Below, one piece after another: positions 1 through 8,980 of a stretch of 16,015 nucleotides of DNA. Origin of the DNA: Mycobacterium sp. (lineage in GTDB: Bacteria > Actinomycetota > Actinomycetes > Mycobacteriales > Mycobacteriaceae); assembly GCA_019246375.1 (NCBI GenBank), contig JAFAQO010000154.1, forward strand, positions 1-16,015, given 5' to 3'. The notes below the pieces were generated by a model. The model searched no databases and was not told the DNA's origin. It worked only from the letters and a program-made list of their open reading frames with translations. The translations under genes were made by a program, and so were the position numbers. The stretch's first letter is position 1; every line of letters begins with the position of its first letter.

Positions 1-1204
1 AGTCCACCAGCCGCTCCACAAAATACACGGCTTCGGTGATGCGGAACGAGCACGCGTAAGCCACGCCGCCGGGTGCCTTGTTGGTGTATATCGCGGTCAT
101 GTGGCAGTACGCGGCCTCGAGATCGTAACTGCCGGTGAACACTCCGAAGAAGCCGGCCGGGTATTTCACCGGCGCGGCCTGCCCGTTGAACGCGCCGTGG
201 TCAGCAAGCACATTCGACCGGATGGCCAGGATTTTGCCGTCATTGGTGGCGGCGATCTCGCCGACCATGATGTAGTCGCGGGCGAAGCTGGTGGCCGTCA
301 GGTTCTCGCTGCGGTCCTCCATCCATTTGACCGGCTTGCCGATCAACAGCGACCCGACGATCGCGCACACGTAGCCGGGGTAGATCGGCACCTTGTTGCC
401 GAATCCGCCGCCGATATCCGGCGAGATCACCCGGATCTTGTGTTCGGGCAGGCCCGCGACCAACGCGTAAACCGTGCGGTGCGCATGCGGGGCCTGAGAT
501 GTGGTCCACAGCGTCAGCTTCCCGCTTACCGGGTCGAGATCGGCGACCGCGCCGCATGTTTCCATCGGTGCGGGATGCACCCGCGGGTAGACGATCTCCT
601 GCTTGACGACGACGTCGGCCTTGGCGAAGGCGGCGTCGGTGGCCGCCGCGTCACCCGTCTCCCAGTCGAAAATGTGGTTGTCTGTTTTGCCGTCCAGGTC
701 GTCACGGATCACCGGGGCGTCGGGGTCCAGCGCTTTACGCGCGTCGATCACCGGATCCAACGGTTCATAATCGACGTCGATCAACTCCAGTGCGTCGCGG
801 GCGGAGTAGCGGTCCTCGGCGACGACGAACGCCACCTCCTGACCTTGGAAGCGCACCTTGTCGGTGGCCAGCACCGCCTGCACATCGTTGGACAGCGTCG
901 GCATCCAGGCCAGGCCCTTCTCGGCGAGGTCGGCACCGGTGATCACCGCCTTGACCTTCGGATGTGCTTGGGCCGCAGACGTATCGATGCCGGCTATGCG
1001 GGCATGCGCGAAGGGCGAACGCAGGATCGCCAGGTGCAGCATGCCGGCCAGATTGATGTCGTCGACGTAGGTGCCTCGACCGCGAATGAATCGGGGATCT
1101 TCTTTGCGGAGCATCCGGCCGTGGCCGCACGGCTTCTGGTCGTTGTCGGCTGTGTCTTCCGGCCGTCCCTCCGGGACGGGGGGACGGGACTCGATAGTTG
1201 TCAT
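1..1204 (-). CDS. coxL: Aerobic CO dehydrogenase large (Mo) subunit, form I, partial
   Basis: This subunit carries the Mo/Cu-molybdopterin cytosine dinucleotide site that oxidises CO to CO2. The gene runs off the left edge, so only about 401 N-terminal residues of a protein usually near 800 are present. The start ATG at 1204 overlaps the coxS stop as ATGA. Visible motifs are GGGFGNK (residues 265-271, cofactor binding), TSQAPH with Gln237, and AYACSFR (residues 382-388, bases 41-61) with Cys385. In the Oligotropha carboxidovorans enzyme the equivalent active-site residues are Gln240 and Cys388, so both are offset by the same three positions. AYxCSFR is the accepted signature of form I, the true CO oxidiser; form II enzymes have AYRGAGR. 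The gene order M-S-L is the standard one for form I operons. Family and form are very secure from the sequence. Catalytic activity is inferred. Confidence 0.96.
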   Translation of the reverse strand, partial: MTTIESRPPVPEGRPEDTADNDQKPCGHGRMLRKEDPRFIRGRGTYVDDINLAGMLHLAILRSPFAHARIAGIDTSAAQAHPKVKAVITGADLAEKGLAWMPTLSNDVQAVLATDKVRFQGQEVAFVVAEDRYSARDALELIDVDYEPLDPVIDARKALDPDAPVIRDDLDGKTDNHIFDWETGDAAATDAAFAKADVVVKQEIVYPRVHPAPMETCGAVADLDPVSGKLTLWTTSQAPHAHRTVYALVAGLPEHKIRVISPDIGGGFGNKVPIYPGYVCAIVGSLLIGKPVKWMEDRSENLTATSFARDYIMVGEIAATNDGKILAIRSNVLADHGAFNGQAAPVKYPAGFFGVFTGSYDLEAAYCHMTAIYTNKAPGGVAYACSFRITEAVYFVERLVD

Positions 1205-1683
1205 GAGGTGGCCTCCGCTGTGGCCTTGGGGTGCTGTGCCGCCCACTGGATGGAGCGCACGATCGTGGTGTACCCGGTGCATCGGCAAATCTGGCCGGCG
1301 ATCGCCTCGCGGATGGTGGCCTCGTCCGGGTTGGGGTTGCGGTCGAGCAGCGCGCGGGCGGTGATCATCATCCCTGGTGTGCAGAAGCCGCATTGCAATC
1401 CGTGGCAGCGCATGAACCCTTCCTGCACTGGATCGAGCTGGCCGTCGACTTCCAATCCCTCGACGGTGCGCACACTGTGTCCGCTGGCCATTGCGGCCAG
1501 CATCGTGCAGGACTTCACCGGCACACCGTCGACGTCGACGACGCAGGTTCCGCAGTTGCTGGTGTCACAGCCCCAGTGAGTTCCGGTGAGCCCCAACTGG
1601 TCCCGCAGAAAATGCACCAGCAACATCCGGGGTTCGACATCGGCGCTGACCTGCTCGCCGTTGACGGTCATAGTGACTTGCAT
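1201..1683 (-). CDS. coxS: Aerobic CO dehydrogenase small (2x[2Fe-2S]) subunit
   Basis: This 160-residue iron-sulfur subunit passes electrons from the Mo site in CoxL to FAD in CoxM. Residues Cys39, Cys44, Cys47 and Cys59 form the plant-ferredoxin-type N-terminal cluster site. Cys98 and Cys101 (CGFC) with Cys133 and Cys135 (CRC) form the C-terminal cluster typical of the xanthine oxidase family. All eight cluster cysteines are present and the length is normal for the family. The start ATG at 1683 lies 3 nt after the coxM stop. The stop overlaps the coxL start as ATGA, so translation of the three subunits is probably coupled. No other assignment fits as well, since the flanking genes are coxM and form I coxL. 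Confidence 0.96.
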   Translation of the reverse strand: MQVTMTVNGEQVSADVEPRMLLVHFLRDQLGLTGTHWGCDTSNCGTCVVDVDGVPVKSCTMLAAMASGHSVRTVEGLEVDGQLDPVQEGFMRCHGLQCGFCTPGMMITARALLDRNPNPDEATIREAIAGQICRCTGYTTIVRSIQWAAQHPKATAEATS

Positions 1684-1686
1684 CGG

Positions 1687-2577
1687 TCAGTTCCCTTCAG
1701 GTTCACAAATATTGCGCACGCGCTCGACCGCGGTGCGCAGGGTCCGAGTGGTCAGCTCGGCTGCCAGGTGGCGCTTGTAGTCGGCGCTGCCGCGGATATC
1801 GGTCACCGGCTCGCACGCCTCGGCCGCCTGACGTCCTGCTTCGGCGTACACCTCTTCGGTGGCTGGGCGTCCGACCAGCGCCTCGGACAACGCGACGAGC
1901 GCGGCGGCGTCCGGGTTGACCGCCGTCAATCCCACCCGCGCCGCGGCGATCAGGCCATCGTCGAGAGTCACCGCGGCACCGGCGGCGGTGACGGCCCAGT
2001 CACCGATCCGGCGCTCCACCTTGGCGTAGGCGCTGGAGGATTTGTGCCGCAATGGGATTCGGATCTCCACCAGCATTTCGTTGTGTGCCAGCGACGTCTC
2101 GTAGGGGCCCACGAGGAAGTCGTCCATCGCGATCTCGTGTTCGCCGGACGGGCCGCGGGCCAGGCCGGTCGCGCCGAGAACGGTGCAAACTGTCGTCAGA
2201 TCTTCCGCGGGGTCGGCCTGGCATAGGGATCCGCCGACGGTGCCACGGTTGCGCACGACGGGGTCGGCGATCACCCTTTCGGCGTCGCGGAAAATGGGGC
2301 AGACCGCGGCCAGCGGATCAGACTCCAGCACCTCCCGGTGCCGCGTCATCGCCCCGATGCCCACCAGTGTGGGGTCGGTGATGACATACCCCAGTTCCGG
2401 CGCCAGGTCATTGATGTCGATCAGATAGTCGGGGTTAGCGATCCGCAGCTTCATCATCGGCAGCAGGCTGTGCCCACCGGCAACGATCATCGCGCCATCG
2501 CCAAGCCGGTCCAGCAAGCCGATGGCATGGTCAACACTGCTGGCGCGTTCGTACTCAAAGGGTCCGGGTACCTGCAT
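1687..2577 (-). CDS. coxM: Aerobic CO dehydrogenase medium (FAD) subunit
   Basis: This FAD-binding subunit (296 residues) accepts electrons from CoxS and hands them to the quinone pool or another acceptor. The two FAD-contact motifs of the family are present: AGGHS at residues 33-37 and TVGG at 113-116. These are close to positions 32-36 and 111-114 in the O. carboxidovorans protein. The C-terminal region has the DIRGSADYKRHL stretch common to FAD subunits of molybdenum hydroxylases. The reading frame stays open upstream to an ATG at 2640. I chose ATG 2577 because the protein then begins with the usual MQVPGPFEYERA-type N-terminus and because TGAGG lies 8 nt before it. The gene is first of the M-S-L trio, 78 nt after the xdhC-like gene. 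Start confidence is about 0.85. Confidence 0.94.
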   Translation of the reverse strand: MQVPGPFEYERASSVDHAIGLLDRLGDGAMIVAGGHSLLPMMKLRIANPDYLIDINDLAPELGYVITDPTLVGIGAMTRHREVLESDPLAAVCPIFRDAERVIADPVVRNRGTVGGSLCQADPAEDLTTVCTVLGATGLARGPSGEHEIAMDDFLVGPYETSLAHNEMLVEIRIPLRHKSSSAYAKVERRIGDWAVTAAGAAVTLDDGLIAAARVGLTAVNPDAAALVALSEALVGRPATEEVYAEAGRQAAEACEPVTDIRGSADYKRHLAAELTTRTLRTAVERVRNICEPEGN

Positions 2578-2655
2578 GTGATCGACCTCACATTCGCCTG
2601 ACGGGAACATCAGTCTCGGCCCGTACTGACCGCGCGTCAATAGCGGATTAAGTGA

Positions 2656-3813
2656 TCACTGAACTGGCCTGAGGCTCGCGGGCGTGGTGGAATCGTGGTG
2701 AATGCGGCCCTCGATGTCGACCAGCCGGCGGCCTCCGCCACCCCAACGCCGGGCGATGATGTCGGCGGCGATGGAAACCGCGGTCTCTTCGGGGGTACGG
2801 GCACCCAGATCCAGCCCGATCGGGCTGGCCAGGCGGCTCAACTCGGTTTCGGTCAGCCCTGCTTCGCGGAGCCTGACCATCCGGTCGTCGTGGGTACGTC
2901 GTGATCCCATCGCGCCGACGTAGGCGACATCCAGCCGCAGCGCCACCTCGAGCACCGGGACGTCGAACTTCGGGTCATGGGTGAGCACGCAGATCACCGT
3001 GTTCTGGTCGATCGCGCCTGCTTCCGCCTGGGCGGCCAGATAGCGGTTCGGCCACTCGGCGACGACCTCGTCGGCGGTTGGGAAGCGCGCCGACGTCGCG
3101 AACACCGGCCGGGCGTCGCAGACCGTGACCCGGTAGCCCAGGAACGACCCCTGCCGAGCGAGAGCCGCGGCGAAGTCGATCGCACCGAACACCAGCATGC
3201 GGGGGCGCGGAGCGTAGCCGGCCACGAAAATTTCCATGCCGACGCCGCGACGTTCCCCGTCGGGCCCGTAGGTGAGGACACCGCTGCGTCCGGCCGCGAG
3301 CAACCCGCGCGCATCGTCGGTAACGGCGGCATCAGCACGCGCGGTGCCAAGCGTTCCGGTCACCGCGTCGGGATGGATGATCAGCCGCCGGCCCACACAC
3401 CCGGAGTCGGGATGGGCGATGACGGTCCCGGTCGCGACCGGGCGGTGTGCAGCCAGGTCGTCGGCCACCGCGCCAAGTTGGGGAAACGAATTACGGGAGA
3501 CGGCCTCAACGAAGATGTCGATGATGCCTCCGCAAGTCAGACCGACCGCGAACGCGTCCTCGTCGCTGACCCCATAGCGCTCCAAGCGCGGTGTGCCGGT
3601 GCGCGCCACCTCGACGGCGAGTTCGTAGACGGCGCCCTCGACGCAACCACCAGACACCGAGCCGCTGACCGAACCGTCGGGAGCCACCACCATCGCCGCA
3701 CCCGGCAGCCGCGGCGCCGAATGGAAGGTACGCACCACCGTCCCGACGCCGGCTGTGCCGCCGGCGTGCCAGATGGACATCAGATCGGCGAGCACGTCGC
3801 GCACGGATCCCAA
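2656..3813 (-). CDS. XdhC/CoxI-family molybdoenzyme maturation factor
   Basis: The protein (about 385 residues) belongs to the XdhC/CoxI family, whose members bind molybdenum cofactor and help insert or sulfurate it in xanthine dehydrogenase-type enzymes. The N-terminal XdhC_CoxI domain includes SVSGGCVEGA and GLTCGGIID. The C-terminal domain has a Rossmann-like segment (MLVFGAIDFAAALA) and the family stretches LTHDPKFD, YVGAMGSRRT and PIGLDLGARTPEE. It precedes coxM on the same strand, 78 nt away, so it is probably the first gene of the cox operon. The frame is open to 3933, but that would extend deep into the divergent lysR gene. I prefer TTG 3813 because AAAGGAG (3821-3827) sits 7 nt upstream. 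GTG 3804 is the alternative. The start is uncertain (about 0.55); the family is secure. Confidence 0.9.
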   Translation of the reverse strand: MGSVRDVLADLMSIWHAGGTAGVGTVVRTFHSAPRLPGAAMVVAPDGSVSGSVSGGCVEGAVYELAVEVARTGTPRLERYGVSDEDAFAVGLTCGGIIDIFVEAVSRNSFPQLGAVADDLAAHRPVATGTVIAHPDSGCVGRRLIIHPDAVTGTLGTARADAAVTDDARGLLAAGRSGVLTYGPDGERRGVGMEIFVAGYAPRPRMLVFGAIDFAAALARQGSFLGYRVTVCDARPVFATSARFPTADEVVAEWPNRYLAAQAEAGAIDQNTVICVLTHDPKFDVPVLEVALRLDVAYVGAMGSRRTHDDRMVRLREAGLTETELSRLASPIGLDLGARTPEETAVSIAADIIARRWGGGGRRLVDIEGRIHHDSTTPASLRPVQ

Positions 3814-3815
3814 CG

Positions 3816-3821
3816 TAGGCT
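3816..3821 (+). promoter_or_regulatory. Candidate -10 element for a leaderless lysR transcript
   Basis: TAGGCT matches the mycobacterial TANNNT -10 pattern. Its last T is at -8 if transcription starts on the A of the ATG at 3829, the spacing typical of leaderless messages. No clear -35 was found, which is common in mycobacteria. The element lies in the 15-bp gap between two divergent start codons and overlaps the ribosome binding site of the opposite gene. Confidence 0.45.
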
Positions 3822-3827
3822 CCTTTT
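3821..3827 (-). promoter_or_regulatory. Ribosome binding site deciding the xdhC-like start
   Basis: On the minus strand AAAGGAG is a strong Shine-Dalgarno match located 7 nt before TTG 3813 and 16 nt before GTG 3804. It favours the TTG start. It also means that the xdhC/cox message must begin inside the coding region of the divergent lysR gene. Confidence 0.55.
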
Positions 3828-3828
3828 C

Positions 3829-4794
3829 ATGACCCCGGCTCAACTTCGGGCCTATTCGGCAGTGGTGCGGTTGGGCTCGGTGCGAGCCGCTGCCGAAGAA
3901 CTGGGCATGTCCGACGCCGGAGTCTCGATGCATGTCGCCGCGCTGCGTAAGGAACTCGACGACGCCTTATTCACCAAGACTGGCGCCGGGCTGGCGTTCA
4001 CTCCCGGCGGGCTACGGTTGGCCAGTCGGGCGGTCGAGATCCTGGGTCTACAGCAGCAAACCGCGATCGAGGTGACCGAAGCGGCCCACGGCCGTCGACT
4101 GCTGCGCATCGCCGCATCCAGTGCGTTCGCCGAACATGCGGCGCCGGGATTGATCGACCTGTTCTCGTCGCGTGCCGATGATTTGTCCGTCGAGTTGAGT
4201 GTGCACCCGACGAGCCGATTCCGGGATCTGATCTCCGCACGCGCCGTCGACATCGCAATCGGACCGAGCAGTGAGAGTTGTTCTGCCCCAGGCGATTCGA
4301 TTTCCGTGCGACCGTTCCTCAAGTACGATATCATCGCGGTCGTCGCACCGGAGAGTCCCTTGGCGTGCGGTACGCTGACGCCACCTCAGCTGCGTGAACA
4401 GGAGTGGATGCTCGGCCCGTCAGCCGGCAGCGTCGACGGCGAGATCGCCGGCATACTGCGAAAGTTGGCGATTCCGGAGTCGCGGCAGCGGATCTTTCAG
4501 AGCGAGGCTGCCGCACTCGAGGAGGTTCAGCGCGTCGGCGGCATCACGTTGACCATCGGGTTCGCGGTGTCCAAAGACCTTGCCACTGGGCGGTTAGTCC
4601 GTGTGACTGGGCAGGGGCTGCAGGCGTCGGGTGAGTGGTGCGCATTGACACTACCGCCGTCTGCCCGTCAACCCGCGGTGTCAGAGCTCGTCAGTTTCAT
4701 CACCACGCCGAGGTGTATCCAAGCGATGATCCGGGGCACCGGGGTGGGCGTGACCAGATTTCGTCCGAAGGTGCATGTCACGCTGTGGAGCTAA
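3829..4794 (+). CDS. LysR-type transcriptional regulator, divergent from the cox operon
   Basis: This 321-residue protein has the LysR layout: an N-terminal winged helix-turn-helix (about residues 2-60, with LRAYSAVVRLGSVRAAAEEL followed by a recognition helix) and a substrate-binding-like effector domain (about 90-290). The length equals what I recall for M. tuberculosis Rv0377. LysR regulators commonly control the divergent gene, so the CO dehydrogenase operon is the likely target. The effector is unknown. The frame is open upstream to 2977, but that part is antisense to the xdhC-like gene. ATG 3829 gives a canonical LysR N-terminus. TAGGCT, a mycobacterial-type -10 (TANNNT), ends 7 nt before the ATG and there is no good Shine-Dalgarno, so a leaderless message is likely. 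Confidence 0.9.
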   Translation: MTPAQLRAYSAVVRLGSVRAAAEELGMSDAGVSMHVAALRKELDDALFTKTGAGLAFTPGGLRLASRAVEILGLQQQTAIEVTEAAHGRRLLRIAASSAFAEHAAPGLIDLFSSRADDLSVELSVHPTSRFRDLISARAVDIAIGPSSESCSAPGDSISVRPFLKYDIIAVVAPESPLACGTLTPPQLREQEWMLGPSAGSVDGEIAGILRKLAIPESRQRIFQSEAAALEEVQRVGGITLTIGFAVSKDLATGRLVRVTGQGLQASGEWCALTLPPSARQPAVSELVSFITTPRCIQAMIRGTGVGVTRFRPKVHVTLWS

Positions 4795-4802
4795 ATCTGA
4801 TG

Positions 4803-4847
4803 GCGGCGACCCGCTGCACTCGGCTTCGCCGAGTTTGCGATCGCCGC
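4803..4847. terminator. Nested hairpin between convergent lysR and thioesterase genes
   Basis: An inner stem ACTCGGC/GCCGAGT (4818-4824 with 4828-4834, loop TTC) sits inside an outer stem GCGGCGA/TCGCCGC (4803-4809 with 4841-4847). The structure lies in the 67-bp gap between two convergent stop codons (4794 and 4862). A bidirectional terminator or transcript end-protecting structure is plausible. There is only a short T run (TTT after the inner stem), so this is not a textbook intrinsic terminator. Confidence 0.5.
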
Positions 4848-4861
4848 TAGAGCCAGTCCGT

Positions 4862-6831
<1,970 letters not shown>

Positions 6832-6835
6832 CTAG

Positions 6836-6953
6836 CCCGGCGACGATGCGGACCCTACCGGGTGCGAGGAGGAGCCGGGCCAAACAACTCGCGTCCCGGC
6901 GACGATGCGGACCCTACCGGGTGCGAGGAGGAGCCGGGTGAAACAATTCGAGT
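6836..6953. repeat. Two-copy 59-bp tandem repeat (MIRU-like unit)
   Basis: Copy 1 is 6836-6894 and copy 2 is 6895-6953. The first 44 bases are identical and the remaining 15 differ at four positions. Each unit starts CCCGGCGACGATGCGG and contains GCGAGGAGGAGCCGGG. The ends CCCGGC and GCCGGG are inverted, and ACCC-TACC-GGGT forms a central 4-bp hairpin. The array fills most of the 183-bp gap between purA (6792) and the Rv0358-like gene. It resembles the interspersed intergenic repeats of mycobacteria (MIRU type), although I cannot assign a named family. Copy number may vary between strains. Confidence 0.9.
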
Positions 6954-6975
6954 CCAGCTATTTGCGAGGGCGGTC

Positions 6976-7668
6976 TTGAACGACGCCGAGATCGCCGTGT
7001 TGCTGTTCGGCGATGAGTACGCCTTGCGACGATGCCGGCCGCTCCGGGGCCTGGGGAGGAGCCGGGCAAATCAACGCCTGCCGCGTCCATTGCGGACGTT
7101 GACAGTCGTCGACGTCGGAGAAATCGACGCAGCAGCACAGAACAGTCGACGGCTCATCGTGGTGGGCTCGGATGCGGATCTGGCCGCTGTGCTGACCCGG
7201 TTGCTGCGAATTGAAAAGCTCGACGTCGAATTAGGGTTCGTGCCGGCGCGGCGAACACCCGCCACCCGCGTCTACCGGCTGCCGGTTGGCCGCCGAGCGG
7301 CTCGGCGCGCGCGGCGCGGGTCTGCCCGGCAGATGCCGCTCATCCGCGACGAGACCGGGTCGGCGATCGTCGGGGCAGCCGATTGGCGACCCGTCGGGGA
7401 CGGGCAGCCCCTGCACGGCGAAGCGGTCGTCGACGACACCGTGCTCTTCGACGGCGACGTCGCCGGGGTGCGAGTCGAGCCGACGGCGGCACTGCCCGGC
7501 CTGCGTGCCCGCGTGGCGCATCGCCGCCCGCGCCGCTGGGTGACCGGGCGTGCGGCGCAGCTAGGCGCCACCGGCGCCGTGGTAGTCCGCGACGGTGTGT
7601 CCGCCGGTCGCCCGGTGCGCCGGTCGACCTTCTATCGGCACACCCAAGGCTGGTTGTTGGTCCGGTGA
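6976..7668 (+). CDS. Conserved mycobacterial protein of unknown function (Rv0358-like)
   Basis: About 230 residues, with no recognised domain. The middle part (TLTVVDVGEIDAAAQ, SRRLIVVGSDADLAAVLTRLL) looks like alternating beta strands and helices. It is followed by an Arg-rich stretch (GRRAARRARRGSARQ) and a C-terminal beta-rich region (HGEAVVDDTVLFDGDVAGVR). I recall a protein of about 215 residues next to purA in M. tuberculosis, which fits position and length. I chose TTG 6976 because GAGGG lies 5 nt before it; GTG 6997 is an alternative, and the frame is open well upstream. Codons about 18-32 coincide with a copy of the dispersed repeat (7026-7071), so the N-terminus seems altered by it. 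Gene existence is good; the start is uncertain. Confidence 0.75.
   Translation: MNDAEIAVLLFGDEYALRRCRPLRGLGRSRANQRLPRPLRTLTVVDVGEIDAAAQNSRRLIVVGSDADLAAVLTRLLRIEKLDVELGFVPARRTPATRVYRLPVGRRAARRARRGSARQMPLIRDETGSAIVGAADWRPVGDGQPLHGEAVVDDTVLFDGDVAGVRVEPTAALPGLRARVAHRRPRRWVTGRAAQLGATGAVVVRDGVSAGRPVRRSTFYRHTQGWLLVR
7026..7071. repeat. Dispersed repeat copy inside the Rv0358-like coding region
   Basis: The stretch begins GCGACGATGCCGG and ends GGGGAGGAGCCGGGCAAAT, matching the conserved ends of the tandem repeat at 6836-6953. The central part differs. It can pair as CCGG (7035-7038) with CCGG (7044-7047). The copy is read in frame by the gene that spans it. Confidence 0.7.
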
Positions 7669-7738
7669 CGAACCACGTGAGGGGTGAGGGAGCCGGATCA
7701 CCGTCGGAGCCGGTAGTTTCATGAAGGGTGAGCATCAC

Positions 7739-8518
7739 GTGAAAAATCTGAGCGTGCAGGAGTCGGTGCGACCCAGCCCGATTTTCCTGGCAATCGTTGG
7801 GTTGACGGCGTTCGGCGGTGTCCTGGCCTGGCTGGCCGGAGCGAGAGTGCAGCCGCTGGCGTACGTCGGGGTGTTCGTCTTCGTAATCGCCGGTTGGCTG
7901 GTGTCGCTGTGCTTGCACGAGTTCGGCCACGCCGTCACGGCTTGGCGGTTCGGCGACCGGGACGTCGCAGTCCGCGGCTATCTGACACTGGATCCGCGGA
8001 AGTACGCTCACCCAGCGCTTTCGCTGGTTCTGCCGATGCTAATCACCGCGTTCGGCGGCATCGGCCTGCCCGGTGCCGCAGTGTATGTGCGGACTTCATT
8101 CATGGCGCCGGTGCGCCGCACGATCGTCAGCTTGGCCGGGCCATTCGCCAATCTGCTGCTGGCAGCGCTGCTGCTGATATTGACCCGGATGTGTTATCAA
8201 CCGACGCACCCGGTGTTGTGGGCCGCGGTGGCGTTCCTGGGCTTCCTTCAGGTGACCGCGGTGGTGCTGAATCTGCTGCCGATACCGGGCCTGGACGGTT
8301 ACGGCGCGCTGGAACCGCATCTGAGTCCTGAAACGCAGCGCGCACTGGAGCCGGCCAAGCAGTGGGGCTTCCTCATACTGGTGGCGCTGCTCCTCGCGCC
8401 GATGCTCAACCAGTGGTTTTTCGGGATCGTGTACTGGCTCTTCGAGATGTCCGGGGTGCCCGCGGCACTCGCGTCCGCCGGTGGAACGCTAACCCGGTTC
8501 TGGGGCGCCTGGCTCTGA
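7739..8518 (+). CDS. M50 (site-2 protease family) membrane metalloprotease (Rv0359-like)
   Basis: This 259-residue integral membrane protein carries the zinc site of intramembrane metalloproteases: HEFGH at residues 60-64 and NLLPIPGLDG at 178-187, where Asp186 is the third ligand. A GPFAN motif (134-138) typical of M50 loops is also present. Several hydrophobic segments are visible, at about 14-32, 42-60, 93-115, 130-149, 160-182 and 205-225. Such enzymes cut membrane-bound substrates; the substrate here is unknown, and no PDZ domain is seen. I prefer GTG 7739 (AAGGG about 10 nt upstream). ATG 7721 would add six residues and has a poorer ribosome binding site. The gene follows the Rv0358-like gene by 70 nt on the same strand. 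Confidence 0.88.
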   Translation: MKNLSVQESVRPSPIFLAIVGLTAFGGVLAWLAGARVQPLAYVGVFVFVIAGWLVSLCLHEFGHAVTAWRFGDRDVAVRGYLTLDPRKYAHPALSLVLPMLITAFGGIGLPGAAVYVRTSFMAPVRRTIVSLAGPFANLLLAALLLILTRMCYQPTHPVLWAAVAFLGFLQVTAVVLNLLPIPGLDGYGALEPHLSPETQRALEPAKQWGFLILVALLLAPMLNQWFFGIVYWLFEMSGVPAALASAGGTLTRFWGAWL

Positions 8519-8553
8519 CGCCAGGGCATCCGATGAATGCTCGGCCAGCTGGT

Positions 8554-8582
8554 AGCCCTCGCCTCAGGCGAGCCCGAGGGCT
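8554..8582. terminator. Hairpin at the convergent end of the M50 and DUF3151 genes
   Basis: AGCCCTCG (8554-8561) is complementary to CGAGGGCT (8575-8582). An alternative tight stem CTCGCC/GGCGAG (8558-8563 with 8567-8572, loop TCA) overlaps it. It lies 36 nt after the M50 stop and spans the stop codon of the minus-strand gene. No T run follows, so terminator function is only a suggestion. Confidence 0.35.
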
Positions 8583-8980
8583 GAGCGGGCGTCAGGGTCG
8601 CAGTCGTCGAGCAGATCCAGGCACCGTACCTGTTCGTCGGTCTCACCGATAGCATCGGCGGCCCGCGCCAGCGCGGCCACGCATCGCAGGAAACCACGAT
8701 TGGGCTCGTGGAAATACGGCACCGGACCGAAACCTTTCCACCCGTTGCGCCGCAGCTGGTCCAGGCCGCGGTGGTAACCGGTGCGGGCATAGGCGTAGGC
8801 GGTGATGGCCTTCTCGTCGGCCAGCGCCTCTTCGGCCAGCGCCGCCCAGGCCACCGACGCCGAAGGGTGCGCGGCGGCGACGATGGCCGGATTCTCGCCG
8901 GCAAGCAGCTCGGCCTCGGCCTCGTTATCGCCGGGCAGCAGGATGGGATCGGGTCCCAGGAGATCACCGATCGGCGTCAT
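8564..8980 (-). CDS. DUF3151 family protein (Rv0360c-like)
   Basis: This small protein (138 residues) is of unknown function. It matches my memory of the actinobacterial DUF3151 family: an N-terminal MTPIGDLLGPDPILLPGD, an Ala/Glu-rich helical region, and the conserved AYARTGYHRGLDQLRRNGWKG stretch near the middle, followed by PNRGFLRCVAALARAA. The protein looks soluble and mostly helical, somewhat like a tetratricopeptide-type helical hairpin. I chose ATG 8980 because GAGA lies about 5 nt upstream and the family starts there. ATG 8989 and a longer frame to 9046 are alternatives. It is convergent with the M50 gene and divergent from the next membrane protein gene. Confidence 0.85.
   Translation of the reverse strand: MTPIGDLLGPDPILLPGDNEAEAELLAGENPAIVAAAHPSASVAWAALAEEALADEKAITAYAYARTGYHRGLDQLRRNGWKGFGPVPYFHEPNRGFLRCVAALARAADAIGETDEQVRCLDLLDDCDPDARSALGLA

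Noticed and set aside
101..1579. Long plus-strand open frame (492 codons) antisense to coxL and coxS
   Set aside because: It mirrors the codon structure of the two cox genes, whose motifs are unmistakable, and its translation shows no domain. Long antisense frames are expected at this GC content.
2977..3828. N-terminal extension of the LysR regulator
   Set aside because: The added 284 residues are antisense to the xdhC-like gene. The helix-turn-helix begins right after ATG 3829, as in all LysR proteins.
6836..6953. CRISPR array
   Set aside because: Only two directly adjoining units with no unique spacers and no cas genes nearby. It is a simple tandem repeat.
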